The notes under the pieces were generated by a model, which did not search any database, was not told the origin of the DNA, and saw only the letters and a list, made by a program, of their open reading frames with translations. From positions 186,001 to 250,000 of the forward strand of contig CAVUAF010000014.1 of the NCBI GenBank assembly GCA_963739375.1: 64,000 nt of DNA, in the 5' to 3' direction. Position numbers and translations under genes: made by a program. Source of the DNA: CAVUAF01 sp963739375. Lineage in GTDB: Bacteria > Acidobacteriota > Terriglobia > Terriglobales > Acidobacteriaceae. Positions 44,923 to 55,129 of the stretch are shown here, piece after piece (positions within the stretch are counted from its first letter, which is position 1; every line of letters starts with the position of its first letter).

Positions 44923-46466
44923 CTAGGGGCCGACGCCGCCGGTGTGGCAGTCGGTGCAGGTGACCGCGGTCAGGTCGCCGAGGTCCACCGGGTGTTTGAA
45001 GTTCGGCCCTTGCAGGGTGACCGGGTTGGAGCTGCCTTCCTCCTGCGCCAGGATGGCGTGGCAGATGTTGCAGTCCTTGCGGAAGGACCTTGCCGTTCGG
45101 CGCGACGTGCTTGCCGTCGTGGCAGCGGAAGCAGCCGAGGAAATACATGTGCCCGATGTTGTTCGGGATGGGTACTTCCAGTCCGCCTTCATCTCGCGGG
45201 AAGTAGTTCTGCGGTAGATGCGCCTGGACCTCGGTGATCATCTGGTCGATCGCGTTCGCGTCTGGTCGTCTAGACCGGCCGGGAAGTTGCTGCGATAGAA
45301 CTCCTCGATCGTCAGCTCTGATGCTGTCCAGCGCCTCGGGTGGTGGATGTACGGCGTCTTGAGCACGAAGACGGCGAGTTCCTTGACGCTGGGCAGCGTC
45401 GCGTCGATGGGGCCGAGAGTCAGCAGCAGGTTCACCGACCGGGCCGGCGGCGTGTAGATGTGGGACGGGCGGTTGTGGCAGTCGATGCAGTCCATGCGCC
45501 GGGCGGGCGGTTCTCGCGAGTCTTCGCGCTGAGCGTCGTCTCGGTGCTCCTTGAGTATGTACTCGGTGACGTGGCCATCGGCGTGCTTCCTGGCGTACCC
45601 AAGGAATGGTCTGGCGCTGCTCGTCGGTGGCGATGTAGGTGACCTTGTTGGCGATGTTCATGTGCCAGTGGATGCCGTCGGTCGGCCCGGCTGCCGTGTT
45701 GCCGCCCGCCGATCTTGATCAGCAGGTCGAGTTCCCAGTGGGTGTTCTTCTCGTCGCGACGTGAAGTACGTGATGCTGCGCAGCTTGGCGCTGTAGAACT
45801 GCTTGGGCCAGTGGCACTGCTCACAGGTCTCCTGCGCCGGGCGCAGGTTGTGGATCGGTGTCGGGATCGGACGCGGGAACTTGTTGAAGGCACGGCGTAG
45901 AGCTGGTAGGCCCCGAGAGCTTGGAGCGGACGAACCAGCCGGCGCCCGGGGCCGATGTGGCAGTCCACGCAGCCCACCCTGGCGTGGGGGGAGTGCTGGT
46001 AGGCGGTGAACTCCGGCTCCATCGGCCGTGTGGCAGGTCTGCCCGCAGAAGTTGACGGACTCCATGTGCTCGTAGGCCTGAAGCTGCCGACGGCACTGAA
46101 CATCAGGAAAAAGAGCGCGGAGACCAGCACCACGGTGAAGCGGCGGCGCAGGGAGGCCTGGTTGAAGTCGAACAGCGGATAGGGGTGCAGCTGGTATCCC
46201 AGGCGGTGGCGGCGCCGGCGCTCCAGGGCGATCCCCAACAGGAACAGCACAATACCCAGGGTGAAGAAGGCGGGGAAGATGACCCAGGTGAAGATGCCGA
46301 CGTAGGGGTTATTGGTCTTGGAGAAATAGCCGACGATCAGCAGAAAGATGATGTTGCCGAGCGACCAGAAGGCAACGATGCTGCCCGCCCAGCTCAGCCG
46401 GTTGTGATGCAGTCCCGGCGGCGCCATGCGGGGAGATTGCGGAGACTCCTTTTCCTGTTCAGCCAT
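44923..46466 (-). CDS. NapC/NrfH-like multiheme cytochrome c (broken by several frameshifts)
   Basis: Reading begins at 46466 with a hydrophobic N-terminus containing two or three TMs (GSIVAFWSLGNIIFLLIVGY; WVIFPAFFTLGIVLFLLGIA; FTVVLVSALFFLMFSAVG) and ends at the TAG 44923. Heme motifs are found only by jumping frames: CGQTCH, CVDCH, CEQCH, CIDCH, CFRCH, CNICH, CTDCH. At least five shifts lie between about 46080 and 45060. The family moves electrons from membrane quinol to periplasmic partners. It closes the cytochrome operon. Assembly error is the simplest cause of the broken frames, but a decayed gene cannot be excluded. Confidence 0.7.
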
Positions 46467-46503
46467 AGACCGTCCTCGGATGCGGAGATGCTACTCCCAC
46501 GGG

Positions 46504-48483
46504 TCAGTGTCCCTCGGTGCCCGGCGTCACATCTTCTTCGGCCGCTTCGGGGGCATCGAAGAGCCCGGCATGATGCTGGCGCAGGTACGCGTCGGTGACC
46601 TTGCCGTCCCAGAACGCCCAGTTCACCGGATAGACGTCGGGATCGAAGATGACGAAGTAGAAGTGCCACACCACGATGGCGGAAACCGCCAGCACGGCCT
46701 CGTAGAAGTGGAGGGCGGCGGCGATGTCGAGCCACCAGCGCGGCAAGAAGTGCATGATCGAGCACCGGGAACCAGAGCACCAGGCCGGTGATCGGCCATC
46801 AGGATGGTGCCCCAGATCAGCGACAGGTACTCCGCCTTTTCGGCGTAGCTGAAGCGGCCGTAATGGGGATGCCGGGAGCTGCGGCCCAGGTTGTAGAGGA
46901 GGGTGTCGCGCAGGTCGTGCAGGTCCTGCAGGCGGGGCAGGAAGTCGCGGAAGAGCTGCCGGCCCTCGCGGTAGCGGCCGATGTACCACAGGTGGTAGGC
47001 GCCCACGCCGAGCAGGACCACCGCCGCGATGCGGTGGCCGAGACGGCGGATGCGTTCGCTCTCGCCCAGCAGCGCCGCCAGCCAGGAGTCGGGATACTTG
47101 AGGGCAAAGCCGGTAACGGCCAGCACGAAGAAGCTGATGAGCAGCAGCAGATGCTGCACGCGCTGGCTGCGAGTCATGCGCAGCGCGGTGCGCGCGGGGT
47201 TGAGGCGCTGGCGGCGGGCACGGCGACGCCAGAGGAGGAAGTTGTGCAGCAGCATGCCGCCGATGGTGAAGGCGATGAGCAGGGTGTAAGCGCTGCGGAT
47301 CCACATGGTCCCGATGCTGCCGGGATCGCGGGAGACGGGCGCGTCCACGTGGACCTTGCTCAGGACAAACCTGGAGCTGGCCCCGGGATGGCAGCGGCCG
47401 CAGGTTTCGACCAGGTGCGCGGGATTGACGGTGGAGCGGGGATCGGAAGACGGCAGGATGTTGTGGACGCCGTGGCAACTGGAGCAGTTGGCGACCACCG
47501 TCGAGCCCAGCTTCGAGGCCAAGCCGTGGTAGCTGTCGAGATAGGTGGTGGCGCGGCCGGCGGCGATGCCGAATTCCTGGGTCAGGCGCACGCCTTCATG
47601 GCACTGGCCGCAGGCGCTGCGCGCCAGGTTCTGCGCCGCCACGCTGGAGCCGGGGTCCACGTGCTTCTTGATGGCGTGCATGCCGTGGCAGTCGGTGCAG
47701 ACCGCCGCCAGCCCAGTTGCCGCGCGCCAGCGCCTGCCCGTGAATGCTCTGCTGGTACTGGCCGGCGATCTCCGCGTGGCACTGGCCGCAGGTGCGGGGG
47801 AGATTGAACCTGAAGATCTTGGAGCGCGGGTCGCGGGCGTCGAGGATTTCGTGGCTGCCGTGGCAATCGGTGCACACGGCCGCCTTGTCTAACCCTCCGG
47901 CAACGGCGCGGCCGTGCACGCTCTGCGCGTAGGAGGTGGCCGGCTGGGTGCTGCGCCCGGTCCCCTCCATCACCAGCTTGACGGCGTGGCAGCGGCTGCA
48001 GGTCTGCGGGATGTTGGCGCGGAAGATGGGGGATTCCTTGTCCGACGACGGCAGGACCTGGTGCGGATCGTTATGACAGGAGGTGCAGGTGGGCGCCTGC
48101 TTCCCGACCGCGCCTCCGCCCCGGACGGCCCCCGCGTGCACGCTGTGGGAGTACGCCTGGTCGGCTTCCTGGTGGCACTTGGCGCACAAGACCTTGGCCG
48201 GCGTGATGGTATGGGGCGCTTGCTTCAGGTCGTCGTGGCAGTCCACGCAGGTGAACAGGCCCCCGTGGATGGAGGCCTTGAACTTGGCCTCGTCGACGCC
48301 CAGGCTGACCTGCTTGCCGTCGACTTCGCGGGTCAGGGTGGCATCGGCGTGGCAGGCGAGGCACTCGGCGTTGCTGGGCTTTTTGGCGGCGGCCCAGGCC
48401 GGAACGGCCAGCCCCATGAGAGCGACCAATGCCAGCCCTGCGGCACTCCGCCGGGCTTGGTGCATCACGCTCATCGTCGACAT
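46504..48483 (-). CDS. Undeca-heme cytochrome c fused to a cytochrome b561-like domain (frameshifted)
   Basis: ATG at 48483 with GGGAGAG upstream, signal peptide to VPAWAA. The N-terminal half carries eleven CxxCH sites (CLACH, CVDCH, CAKCH, CTSCH, CSRCH, CTDCH, CGQCH, CTDCH, CGQCH, CSSCH, CGRCH). The C-terminal half is a b561-like membrane domain: TLLIAFTIGGMLLHNFLLW, VQHLLLLISFFVLAVTGFAL, GHRIAAVVLLGVGAYHLWYI, and finally DIAAALHFYEAVLAVSAIVV, with His ligands. The frame shifts near 47700, before the eighth heme, and near 46770, in the membrane domain. It probably passes electrons between quinone and periplasmic cytochromes. Fourth gene in the operon reading leftward from 51496. Confidence 0.75.
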
Positions 48484-48505
48484 AGGCCTACTCTCCCTTA
48501 ACCAC

Positions 48506-49447
48506 TTACCGGTACGCGAAGACCATGGCGTAGATGATCCAGACCACGATGCTGAAGCCGATGCCCAGCGCGGTCCAGGCAAAGGCGCGGATCGTCTTGA
48601 CCACGATGGGGGGATGAGGTTCCGCCAGGTGCTCTGCCAGGCGGCCGCTGGCGACCAGGGCCTCGTACTCGCGGGGCTTGTCGCGCTGCAACTCCGCCAG
48701 CGGCATGTGGCCGGTGAAGATCACGGTGTCCATGGGGAACTTTTCCGGTCGCAGGTGGGTGTTGAAGAAATGCACGGTGAAGATGAAGCCGGTGGCCAGC
48801 AGGGCCTCGTCGCTGTGAATGATGGTGGCCACGTTGATGAACTAGCCCGGCAGGAAGCGGGTGAAAAAGACCGGGAACCAGAGGGCGAGGCCGGTGGAAC
48901 CGATGATGGCGATCCCCCAGAAGACGGCGAAGTAGTCAAACTTTTCCCAGTAGGTCCAGCGCCCGTATTGCGGCCGCGGCCCCTGCCCCAGGAACCACTT
49001 CATGGTGGCCCGCAGTTCGTAGAAGTCCTGCGGGAGAGGGAGAATCGTGTCTGGTCCGAAGAGGAAGGAGCGCCAGGAAGTGCGGCGGCGCTGCTTTTGC
49101 CGGTAGACGTCCACCAGATGGGCGGCGAAGATGGCGAACATCAGCAGGGCGGCGGTGCGGTGGATGAAGCCGGCGGTCTGGAATCCGCCCAGGAGCCGCG
49201 AGAGGGTGGCGGCCCAGGCGGTGTAGGAGAACTTGAGCGAGAGCCCGGTGAGCGCCAGGGTGATGAAGCTGATGATCATGCAGGCGTGCAGGGTGCGGTG
49301 GAAGCGGGTAAAGCGGACGAACTCGCGGGGCGGCAGCGCGGGCCGCGGTCGCTGCGCTTCGATGGCCGCGGCGTCGGGGACCGTTGCCGGCTCGCGCTCC
49401 GCGGCCGGGCGGGCATCGAGTGGGCGGTCAGTGGCGGCCATCGTCAT
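48506..49447 (-). CDS. Cytochrome b561-like membrane subunit with in-frame TAG
   Basis: About 313 codons from the ATG at 49447 (49441 also possible). After an Ala/Pro/Arg-rich start come FVRFTRFHRTLHACMIISFI, GFIHRTAALLMFAIFAAHLV, FAVFWGIAIIGSTGLALWFP and, beyond the stop, TIIHSDEALLATGFIFTVHF with FNTHLRPEKFPMD. These are the four heme-binding helices of FdhC/b561-type subunits. A TAG at 48844-48842 interrupts the frame after FLPG; the reading FLPG(stop)FINVATII suggests a Trp codon TGG changed by one base. Without correction two products of 223 and 108 residues would result. It is likely to link the multiheme proteins to quinone. Confidence 0.75.
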
Positions 49448-51496
49448 CCTTCTCCGCGGGCGGGGGCGGTTGCGCTGCGGCGACGGCGGCTTCCGCCAGC
49501 GCTTCGGCGGCACGCAGTTCGCGCCGCATCTGGAAGGCCCGCGGGAGCCACAACAGGGTGTGGATGCCGCTGACGACGAAGGTGCCGACCAGCAGCGCGG
49601 TCATGCCCCAGAAGGTCCAGAACAGGAAGGGATACTTCCTGGGATCGTGGTGGGTGGCATGGGTCAGGTAGCCGGCAAAGCGGCGGGTGGCGCCGTGGTG
49701 GCACTTTTGGCAGGTGGCCACCACATTGGCGCGGCTCAAGTGGGAACGCGGATCGGCCACCCGGTAGATGTCGTGGGCGCCGTGGCAGTCATAACACTTG
49801 GCGGTGTTGGTGTAGCCGAGGCGCGAGACCTTGCCGTGGTAGGTGTCGAAGTAAGTTTTCGCGATCTCCTCGTGGCAACGGCCGCAGGTGTTCATGATTT
49901 CCAGCTTGAACCGGTCCTGATCGGCGCGCTGAATGGCGTGGGCGGTGTGGCAATCGCTGCAGATGGGCAGGGGGCTGGCCGGAGTTGCTCACCGTCGCCG
50001 AGTGCACGCTCTGCACGAACTGCTCCTGGATGCCGTGATGGCAGACGCCGCAGGTGGCGGGCACGTTTTTCCGGTTCACCGTTGAGGCGGGATCGGAAGC
50101 TGGCAGCTCGCCGTGCGCGGTGTGACAACTGGTGCAGGTGGCGGTCACGGTGAGACCGCTCTTCAGCAGGCCCTTGCCGTGGATGCTCTCGGTGTAGCGG
50201 CGGATGATCTCGTGCTGCATGCCGGCGTAGCGCACCGCCGCCTTCTGTCCTTCGCGGTGGCAGCGCGCACACAGGTCGGGCACGTTGGTGGGAAAGGTCA
50301 GGGATGCGGGATCGTGTTTGCCGCAGGACGCGGTGGGTGCCGTGACACTCCTTGCAGGAGGGCGCGTTGGGTTCGCCCTGGGCGAGCAGCTGGCCGTGCT
50401 TGCTGCGCAGGAACTGCTGCCCGATTTCTTCGTGGCAGGCGGTGCAGTCCACCTTGCGGGTGATGGTTTCGCAGGAGCGCACGCGCGAGGCGTTGACCTC
50501 GGAGTGGCATTGGCTGCAGGCCACCTTGGCGTGGCCGGAAGCGGCCAGTTCGCCGGCGTGCACCGCCAGCGGCCGGCCGTCGGCCGCCCGCAACTGCTCG
50601 TTGGCGTGGCAGCGCAGGCAGTCGGCATCGGCCATGCCCTGGGCATAAAACACGTTGCGTATCTTGTGCGGCTGGTGGCAATCGACGCAGGCGGGCAGGA
50701 TGTTGGCCTGCTTCTCCCAGAGTTCGCCGCGAATGGTCTTGCGGTGCACCTGCTCGATCTCGGCGTGGCAATGGGTGCAGGTCTCGGCGATGTTGCGGCG
50801 GGCAATCGAAGAGTTGGGGTCGGTGTGCGGCAGGATGGCGTGGGCGGTGTGGCAGGAAATGCAGCTGGGGGCCACGATCAGTCCCTTCCGCAGCAGCGCC
50901 TCGCCGTGAATGCTCTCCGAGTAGTTCTCCAAAATGTTGTGCTGCCCGATGCCGCGATTCATCTGCACCGGCGTGCCCTCACGGTGGCACTGCCCGCAGA
51001 GCAAGGGGACACGCAACGGGGCGACGGCGGAACGCATGTCCTTGACCGGCAGGATTTCGTGGTTGCCATGACAGGTAGTGCAGCGCGGCGCCAGCGCGTC
51101 GCCGCGGGCCAGGGCCCTGCCGTGGAGCGAACGGGAATGCTGCTCCTGTTCCGGGGTGTGGCAGGCGCCGCACTTCACCTTGGCCAGGGGGGTGGAGTGC
51201 GGCAGGTCCTTGCCTTCCAGGTCGGCGTGACACGACGTGCACAACAGCGGGGCGTGCACCGAGGCGGCAAACTTCTTGCCGTCGACGAAGAGGGAGACGG
51301 TGCGGGTGCCGCGCTTGGTGGACAGGGTGCGGTCGTCGTGGCAGACCAGGCAGTCGTCGTTGGCGGCGGGCCCGGCGGCGGGGCGCGGGGGGGCGAGTTC
51401 CCGGGCGGCATGTGCGGGCGCCAGAAAGCCGAGGATGAGTAAAAGAACGCCGTATTTGGAGAGATTCCGCAACAGGTTATTGTTGCGGAACCTCAC
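49428..51496 (-). CDS. 19-heme cytochrome c with C-terminal membrane anchor (frameshifted)
   Basis: About 690 codons. The frame opens at a GTG (51496), but the promoter geometry favours a TTG at 51472, giving the signal peptide LRNLSKYGVLLLILGFLAPA. Nineteen CxxCH motifs can be counted across frames: twelve before about 50340 (CLVCH through CKECH), then CARCH, CTSCH, CGVCH, then CSDCH, CGRCH, CYDCH, CQKCH. Frame changes occur near 50320 and 49975. The C-terminus has one TM (FWTFWGMTALLVGTFVVSGI) and a Pro-rich cytoplasmic tail. Such chains act as electron wires in the periplasm. Its end overlaps the b561-like gene. Crp-like site 4 is just upstream. Confidence 0.75.
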
Positions 51497-51507
51497 ACCG
51501 GAGGGGC

Positions 51508-51521
51508 ATGACGCGGGTCAC
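51508..51521 (-). promoter_or_regulatory. Crp-like site 4, upstream of the 19-heme operon
   Basis: ATGAC-GCGG-GTCAC on the plus strand. On the minus strand AACAAT (51484-51479) lies 33 bp from the centre; transcription would then start at about 51472, where an in-frame TTG lies. Confidence 0.6.
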
Positions 51522-51606
51522 AGGTGGCGGTGACGTGTGACGCACGGGGCTGGGAGGGCCTCTGCGGCTGGTGTCGCCCGCTAAAGCGGGCTCGGGGTCT
51601 GGGGCC

Positions 51607-51660
51607 ACCTGCACCCACGGCTTACGCCGTGGGCTACAAATGTGCCGCGCGCTACGCGCG
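51607..51660. repeat. Two GC hairpins of dispersed-repeat type
   Basis: CCCACGGC-TTAC-GCCGTGGG (51613-51632) and GCGCGC-TAC-GCGCGC (51646-51660). They lie in the gap after the 9-heme gene and could slow or end the leftward transcript. Confidence 0.5.
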
Positions 51661-51685
51661 CTGATGCTTCCAACGAGAGAGCGCG

Positions 51686-52960
51686 CTATTTCTTCTGCGG
51701 GCGCTCCAGTTCGCGGACGAAGAGCCACAGGCCGATGAGCACGACGAAGATGGCGAGGACGGAGAAGCCCAGCCCTTTGCGCCGGTACTCGCGCTCGGCG
51801 AGCGCCTTTTCCCCGGCCACGCGGCCGGCTTCGGCGATCTTGAGTCCGGCCTTGATGTCAGGCTCGAGAGCGGCAGGCCGGAAGCTGTGGATGTTGACGC
51901 GGGCCTTGGTCAGCGTGTCGTGGGCCTGGGCCTGCTCCAGCTTGGCGGCACTCACTTCCATCCCGGAGCGCTCGGCGCGTTCCAGGAGGTCGTCGGCGCC
52001 GGCGATGGCGGTGGAGAGGGTGATCAAGTGCTGTTGCAACTGCTGCGCCGCCTTGTAGCCGGCGTCGCCCTCCACGTGGCAATTGGTGCAGACGGATTGC
52101 GGCCCCACCCCGAGCTTGGCGTCGGTGGCCTTCTCGATGCGGTGGTTGCTGTGACAGGTGACGCAGCCAGGCAGCTTGGCGGCGGCGAAGGCGGCCTGGT
52201 GGGGACTCGCGGCGAACAACTGGGCCTGGAAGACATGGCAGGTGGAGCAGACATTAGCCACCGAGGCCACGCCCGGCGGGGCGGCCCCGTGATTGCCGTG
52301 GCAGGTGGTGCAGGTGGGAGCACTGAGGTCGCCGCGTTCCATCAAAGCGGCGTGATGCACGCTGACGCGATAGCCGGCGTACTGGTCGGTGGCGATCGGG
52401 TAGGGCTTCATGTGCGCGGCGTCGGCGTGGCAGCGCGCGCAGGTCTCGGCCACATGGGTGGGGTGGACCTGGGAAGCCGGATCGCGCGCCGGGAGGATGC
52501 CGTGCAGGCCGTGGCAATCGGTGCAGACGGCGACCTGGTCGTCGCCGGCGAGGCGCCGCTTGCCGTGCACGCTGGTGAGGTACTGGCTGAGCTGGTCGGT
52601 GCGCAGCGAGGGATTGTAGCGCCGCATGTAGTCGGCGTTGGAGTGGCAGCGGGCACAGAGCTGCGGCACGTCGGCGCGCTTGATCTTGCCGCGGAAGCCG
52701 GCCTTGGGACTCATGGCGTTGTCGGGCGAAGAGGGATCGCCGCCATGGCAATCGGCGCAGGTGAGGCCCTTCTGCACGTGAATGTCGCGCGCGTAGTCCT
52801 GGGGCTTCACCTGCAACGGCCCGTCGAGCGCGGAATGGCAATCGAGGCAGGTGTTGGCGGGCGGCGGCGCCTGCGCCCGGGCAGCGGGCGGCAGGGTGGC
52901 CAGCATCAGCAGGCCGGCCGAGAGGGCGAGGAAACTCGCGGTGCGCTTACTTGGCGACAT
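51686..52960 (-). CDS. Nona-heme cytochrome c with C-terminal membrane anchor
   Basis: 424 residues, frame intact. The signal peptide ends near ARAQAP. Nine CxxCH sites: CLDCH, CADCH, CARCH, CTDCH, CARCH, CTTCH, CSTCH, CVTCH, CTNCH. After the hemes comes a long helix (GYKAAQQLQQHLITLSTAIA; SGMEVSAAKLEQAQAHDTLT), then a TM near the end (GFSVLAIFVVLIGLWLFVRE). The start overlaps the cytochrome b stop by 14 bases, so it is coupled to the Rieske-cytochrome b pair and probably takes the place of cytochrome c1/f as electron acceptor of that complex. Confidence 0.92.
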   Translation of the reverse strand: MSPSKRTASFLALSAGLLMLATLPPAARAQAPPPANTCLDCHSALDGPLQVKPQDYARDIHVQKGLTCADCHGGDPSSPDNAMSPKAGFRGKIKRADVPQLCARCHSNADYMRRYNPSLRTDQLSQYLTSVHGKRRLAGDDQVAVCTDCHGLHGILPARDPASQVHPTHVAETCARCHADAAHMKPYPIATDQYAGYRVSVHHAALMERGDLSAPTCTTCHGNHGAAPPGVASVANVCSTCHVFQAQLFAASPHQAAFAAAKLPGCVTCHSNHRIEKATDAKLGVGPQSVCTNCHVEGDAGYKAAQQLQQHLITLSTAIAGADDLLERAERSGMEVSAAKLEQAQAHDTLTKARVNIHSFRPAALEPDIKAGLKIAEAGRVAGEKALAEREYRRKGLGFSVLAIFVVLIGLWLFVRELERPQKK

Positions 52961-54023
52961 AGCCGTATACCGTCATAGCGAGGAAGTAGCTGAGGGCGAA
53001 GACGCCCAGGCCCAACATCAGCCCCGCGCGCCGAGTGCCGCGCGCGGGAAGTAATGGCAACACGGTCCAGGCGAGGCCGGCGCCCGCGAAGGCGAAGATG
53101 CCGAGGAGTTCGCCATCAATGATCCAGACCTTGGCGGGGATGAGCTTCAGGGTCTGGAACATGAACAGGAAATACCACTCGGGCTTGATGCCGGCGGGCG
53201 CGGGCGCGAAGGGGTCGGCCTTGGCGCCGAGCTCCCAGGGAGAGAGGGCGGCCAGGGCGCCGAGCACGCCCAGCGCCACGTACCAGGCCATCAGCTCGCG
53301 CAGGAAGAAGTTGGGGAAGAACTTCATTTCGCGGCGCGCGGAGGGGTCGGCCGCCCAGGCCTTCTCTACCGAGGGCGGGACACTCATGCCCTGGCGCTGG
53401 ATGAGCAGCAGGTGCATGAGAACGAAGAAGGTGGTGAGCATGGGCAGGACGGCGACGTGGAAGCCGAAGAAGCGGGTCAGGGTGGCGCCGGTGACGTCGT
53501 CGCCGCCGCGCAGGAAGATCATCATGCTGTGGCCCACCAGCGGTATCTGGCCGGTGATGTCGGTGCCCACCTTGGTGGCGAAAAACGCCAGCGCGTTCCA
53601 GGGCAGCAGGTAGCCGCTGAAGCCGAAGCCCATCACCAGGAAGAGCAGCACCATGCCGGTGATCCAGGTGAACTCGCGGGGCTTGCGCTAGGCGCCGAGG
53701 AAAAAGACGCTGAACATGTGGGCGAAGGCGGTGAAGATCATCAGGTTGGCGGCCCAGGAGTGGATGGAGCGGATGAGCCAGCCGAACTGCACCTGGGTCA
53801 TGATGAACTGCACGGACTCGAAGGCGTCGGTGGCGCTGGGCCGGTAGTAGAGCAAGAGCAGGATGCCGGTGCAGACCTGGAGAACAAAAAGAAAGAGGGT
53901 GATGCCGCCGAGGAAATACCAGTAAGAGAGGCGATGGACGGGGACGGTTTTATGCTCTGCCAGGTGGAGCAGGTCCTCCAACCCGATCCGTTCATCCAGC
54001 CAGGAGCGTACGCGGTTGAGCAT
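52947..54023 (-). CDS. Cytochrome b (b6 plus subunit IV in one chain), in-frame TAG
   Basis: About 358 codons. The N-terminal b6-like part holds two His pairs (SIHSWAANLMIFTAFAHMFS and FGFHVAVLPMLTTFFVLMHL) separated by the conserved GFSGYLLPWN. The C-terminal part has the quinol-site motif PEWY (GIKPEWYFLFMFQTLKLIPA) and three more TMs. A TAG at 53690-53688 falls between FFLGA and RKPREFTWITG, in the same frame, where relatives carry Tyr (GAYRKPRE); a single base change TAC to TAG would explain it. It carries quinol oxidation with the Rieske protein encoded six bases upstream. Confidence 0.85.
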
Positions 54024-54029
54024 CGTGGG

Positions 54030-54539
54030 CTAGGCCTCCTGGTGGCGGCGGACGACGATTTCGTTGCCGCGGACGTGGACCTCGAAGGGCTGCAGCGGGC
54101 GCGGCGGCGGGCCGGAGACGTTGCGTCCGTTGAGGTCGTAAGTGCCGTTGTGACAGGCGCACCACACCTGGTGGAGATCACTGCGGTACTGCACGGTGCA
54201 GTCCAGGTGAGTACAGATGGCGGTGAGCGCCTTGTACTCGCCATCGGCGGTCAAGACCAGAAGGCCGGGCTTGCTGCCGAACTTGAAGATGCGGCCGCTG
54301 TTGGGCTTGAGGTCGCCCACCTGGGCGGCGACGACTTCGTCGGCGCCGAGGTCGGCGGAGGGCGGCGGCAGGACGTAGCGCAGCACGGGATAGAGGAACG
54401 ATACCAGCGAGGCCAGCACGCCGCCGCCCAGCAGGGTGCCGATAAAGAGGCGGCGGCGCGGCTGCTGCGGGGAATCGAGGGGCGCGGCCGGCGCCTGCGC
54501 CACCGCCATCAAGAACGAAAGCAGGGTCCACTTCATCAT
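54030..54539 (-). CDS. Rieske iron-sulfur protein
   Basis: About 169 residues from the ATG at 54539 or 54536 (GGAG upstream). A hydrophobic start (WTLLSFLMAVAQAPAA) is followed by a basic stretch and a TM (RRRLFIGTLLGGGVLASLVS); a twin-arginine-like RRR precedes the helix, as usual for Rieske proteins. The [2Fe-2S] site is CTHLDC ... CACHNGTYDLNG, with Cys and His ligands CxH and CxxH. It heads the operon Rieske - cytochrome b - 9-heme cytochrome. A GTGA-N6-TCAC site is not visible in its upstream region. Confidence 0.93.
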   Translation of the reverse strand: MMKWTLLSFLMAVAQAPAAPLDSPQQPRRRLFIGTLLGGGVLASLVSFLYPVLRYVLPPPSADLGADEVVAAQVGDLKPNSGRIFKFGSKPGLLVLTADGEYKALTAICTHLDCTVQYRSDLHQVWCACHNGTYDLNGRNVSGPPPRPLQPFEVHVRGNEIVVRRHQEA

Positions 54540-54674
54540 CCGATTTGCGCTCCGGGGTGTGATCCGCCGGGCCAACCCAGCCGCGCCACATCCTCTGCCG
54601 TTTGCCGCTCGCTGGCAAGAGGCAAGTCGCAGGGGAGGTGGTGCGGCGCGCGGGCCCCGGCAAATTGAAATCAA

Positions 54675-54706
54675 CCGGGGATGGGCAGGATTTTACCCAT
54701 CCCCGG
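54675..54706 (-). terminator. Terminator-like hairpin after the gene at 54779
   Basis: CCGGGGATGGG pairs perfectly with CCCATCCCCGG (11 bp, 10-base loop). On the minus strand it is followed by TTGATTTCAATTTG. 54540-54674 shows nothing else. Confidence 0.6.
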
Positions 54707-54778
54707 CACCAAGGAAATGAATTCGTATTGCAGTTGCGCCGGGCGACGCTGTCAAACAGCGTGCCCGGGGGTTGGATG

Positions 54779-55129
54779 TCAAGTTTCGAGGCGGGCGATG
54801 GCGGCGCGCAGCCACTTGCCCACGGACTCTTCGAGTTCCTGCTGCGTGCGGTTGCCGAAGTCCGCCACCGACCGTCCCTGCTCGTCCAGCGGAATGTGGT
54901 GGCAGGGCATGTCGGCCTCTTTATGATCGGCGGGGACGAAGTCCATCAGCCAGCACTCGGAACACGGGTGCGGACGGGCTTCGTCGTCAAAGTTCAAGCA
55001 AGAAGGCGAATCGCGGAAGATGCTGGTGGGCTTCCACGGGGTACGCACCGAGCGCCCGTAACCGCCGTCCTCGAGATACGCGAGTTCGTCCTTCAAGATC
55101 CCCAACAGCGCGCTTTTGTCCTGCGCCAT
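54779..55129 (-). CDS. Small Cys-containing hypothetical protein
   Basis: 116 residues from the ATG at 55129 with AGGAG upstream. MAQDKSALLGILKDELAYLE is helical; PSCLNFDDEARPHPCSECWL, then KEADMPCHHIPLDEQGRSVA contain four Cys and two His that could hold a metal or cluster; a helical tail QELEESVGKWLRAAIARLE ends it. It is oriented away from the regulator gene. Site 5 lies upstream with a CATAGT -10 33 bp from its centre on this strand, giving a leader of about 180 nt. No known family. Confidence 0.7.
   Translation of the reverse strand: MAQDKSALLGILKDELAYLEDGGYGRSVRTPWKPTSIFRDSPSCLNFDDEARPHPCSECWLMDFVPADHKEADMPCHHIPLDEQGRSVADFGNRTQQELEESVGKWLRAAIARLET

Noticed and set aside
48506..53690. 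TAG recoding (stop read as Trp or Tyr) in cytochrome genes
   Set aside because: The two TAGs would need different amino acids, other genes here still end in TAG (for example at 44923), and frameshifts lie nearby. Error or decay is simpler.
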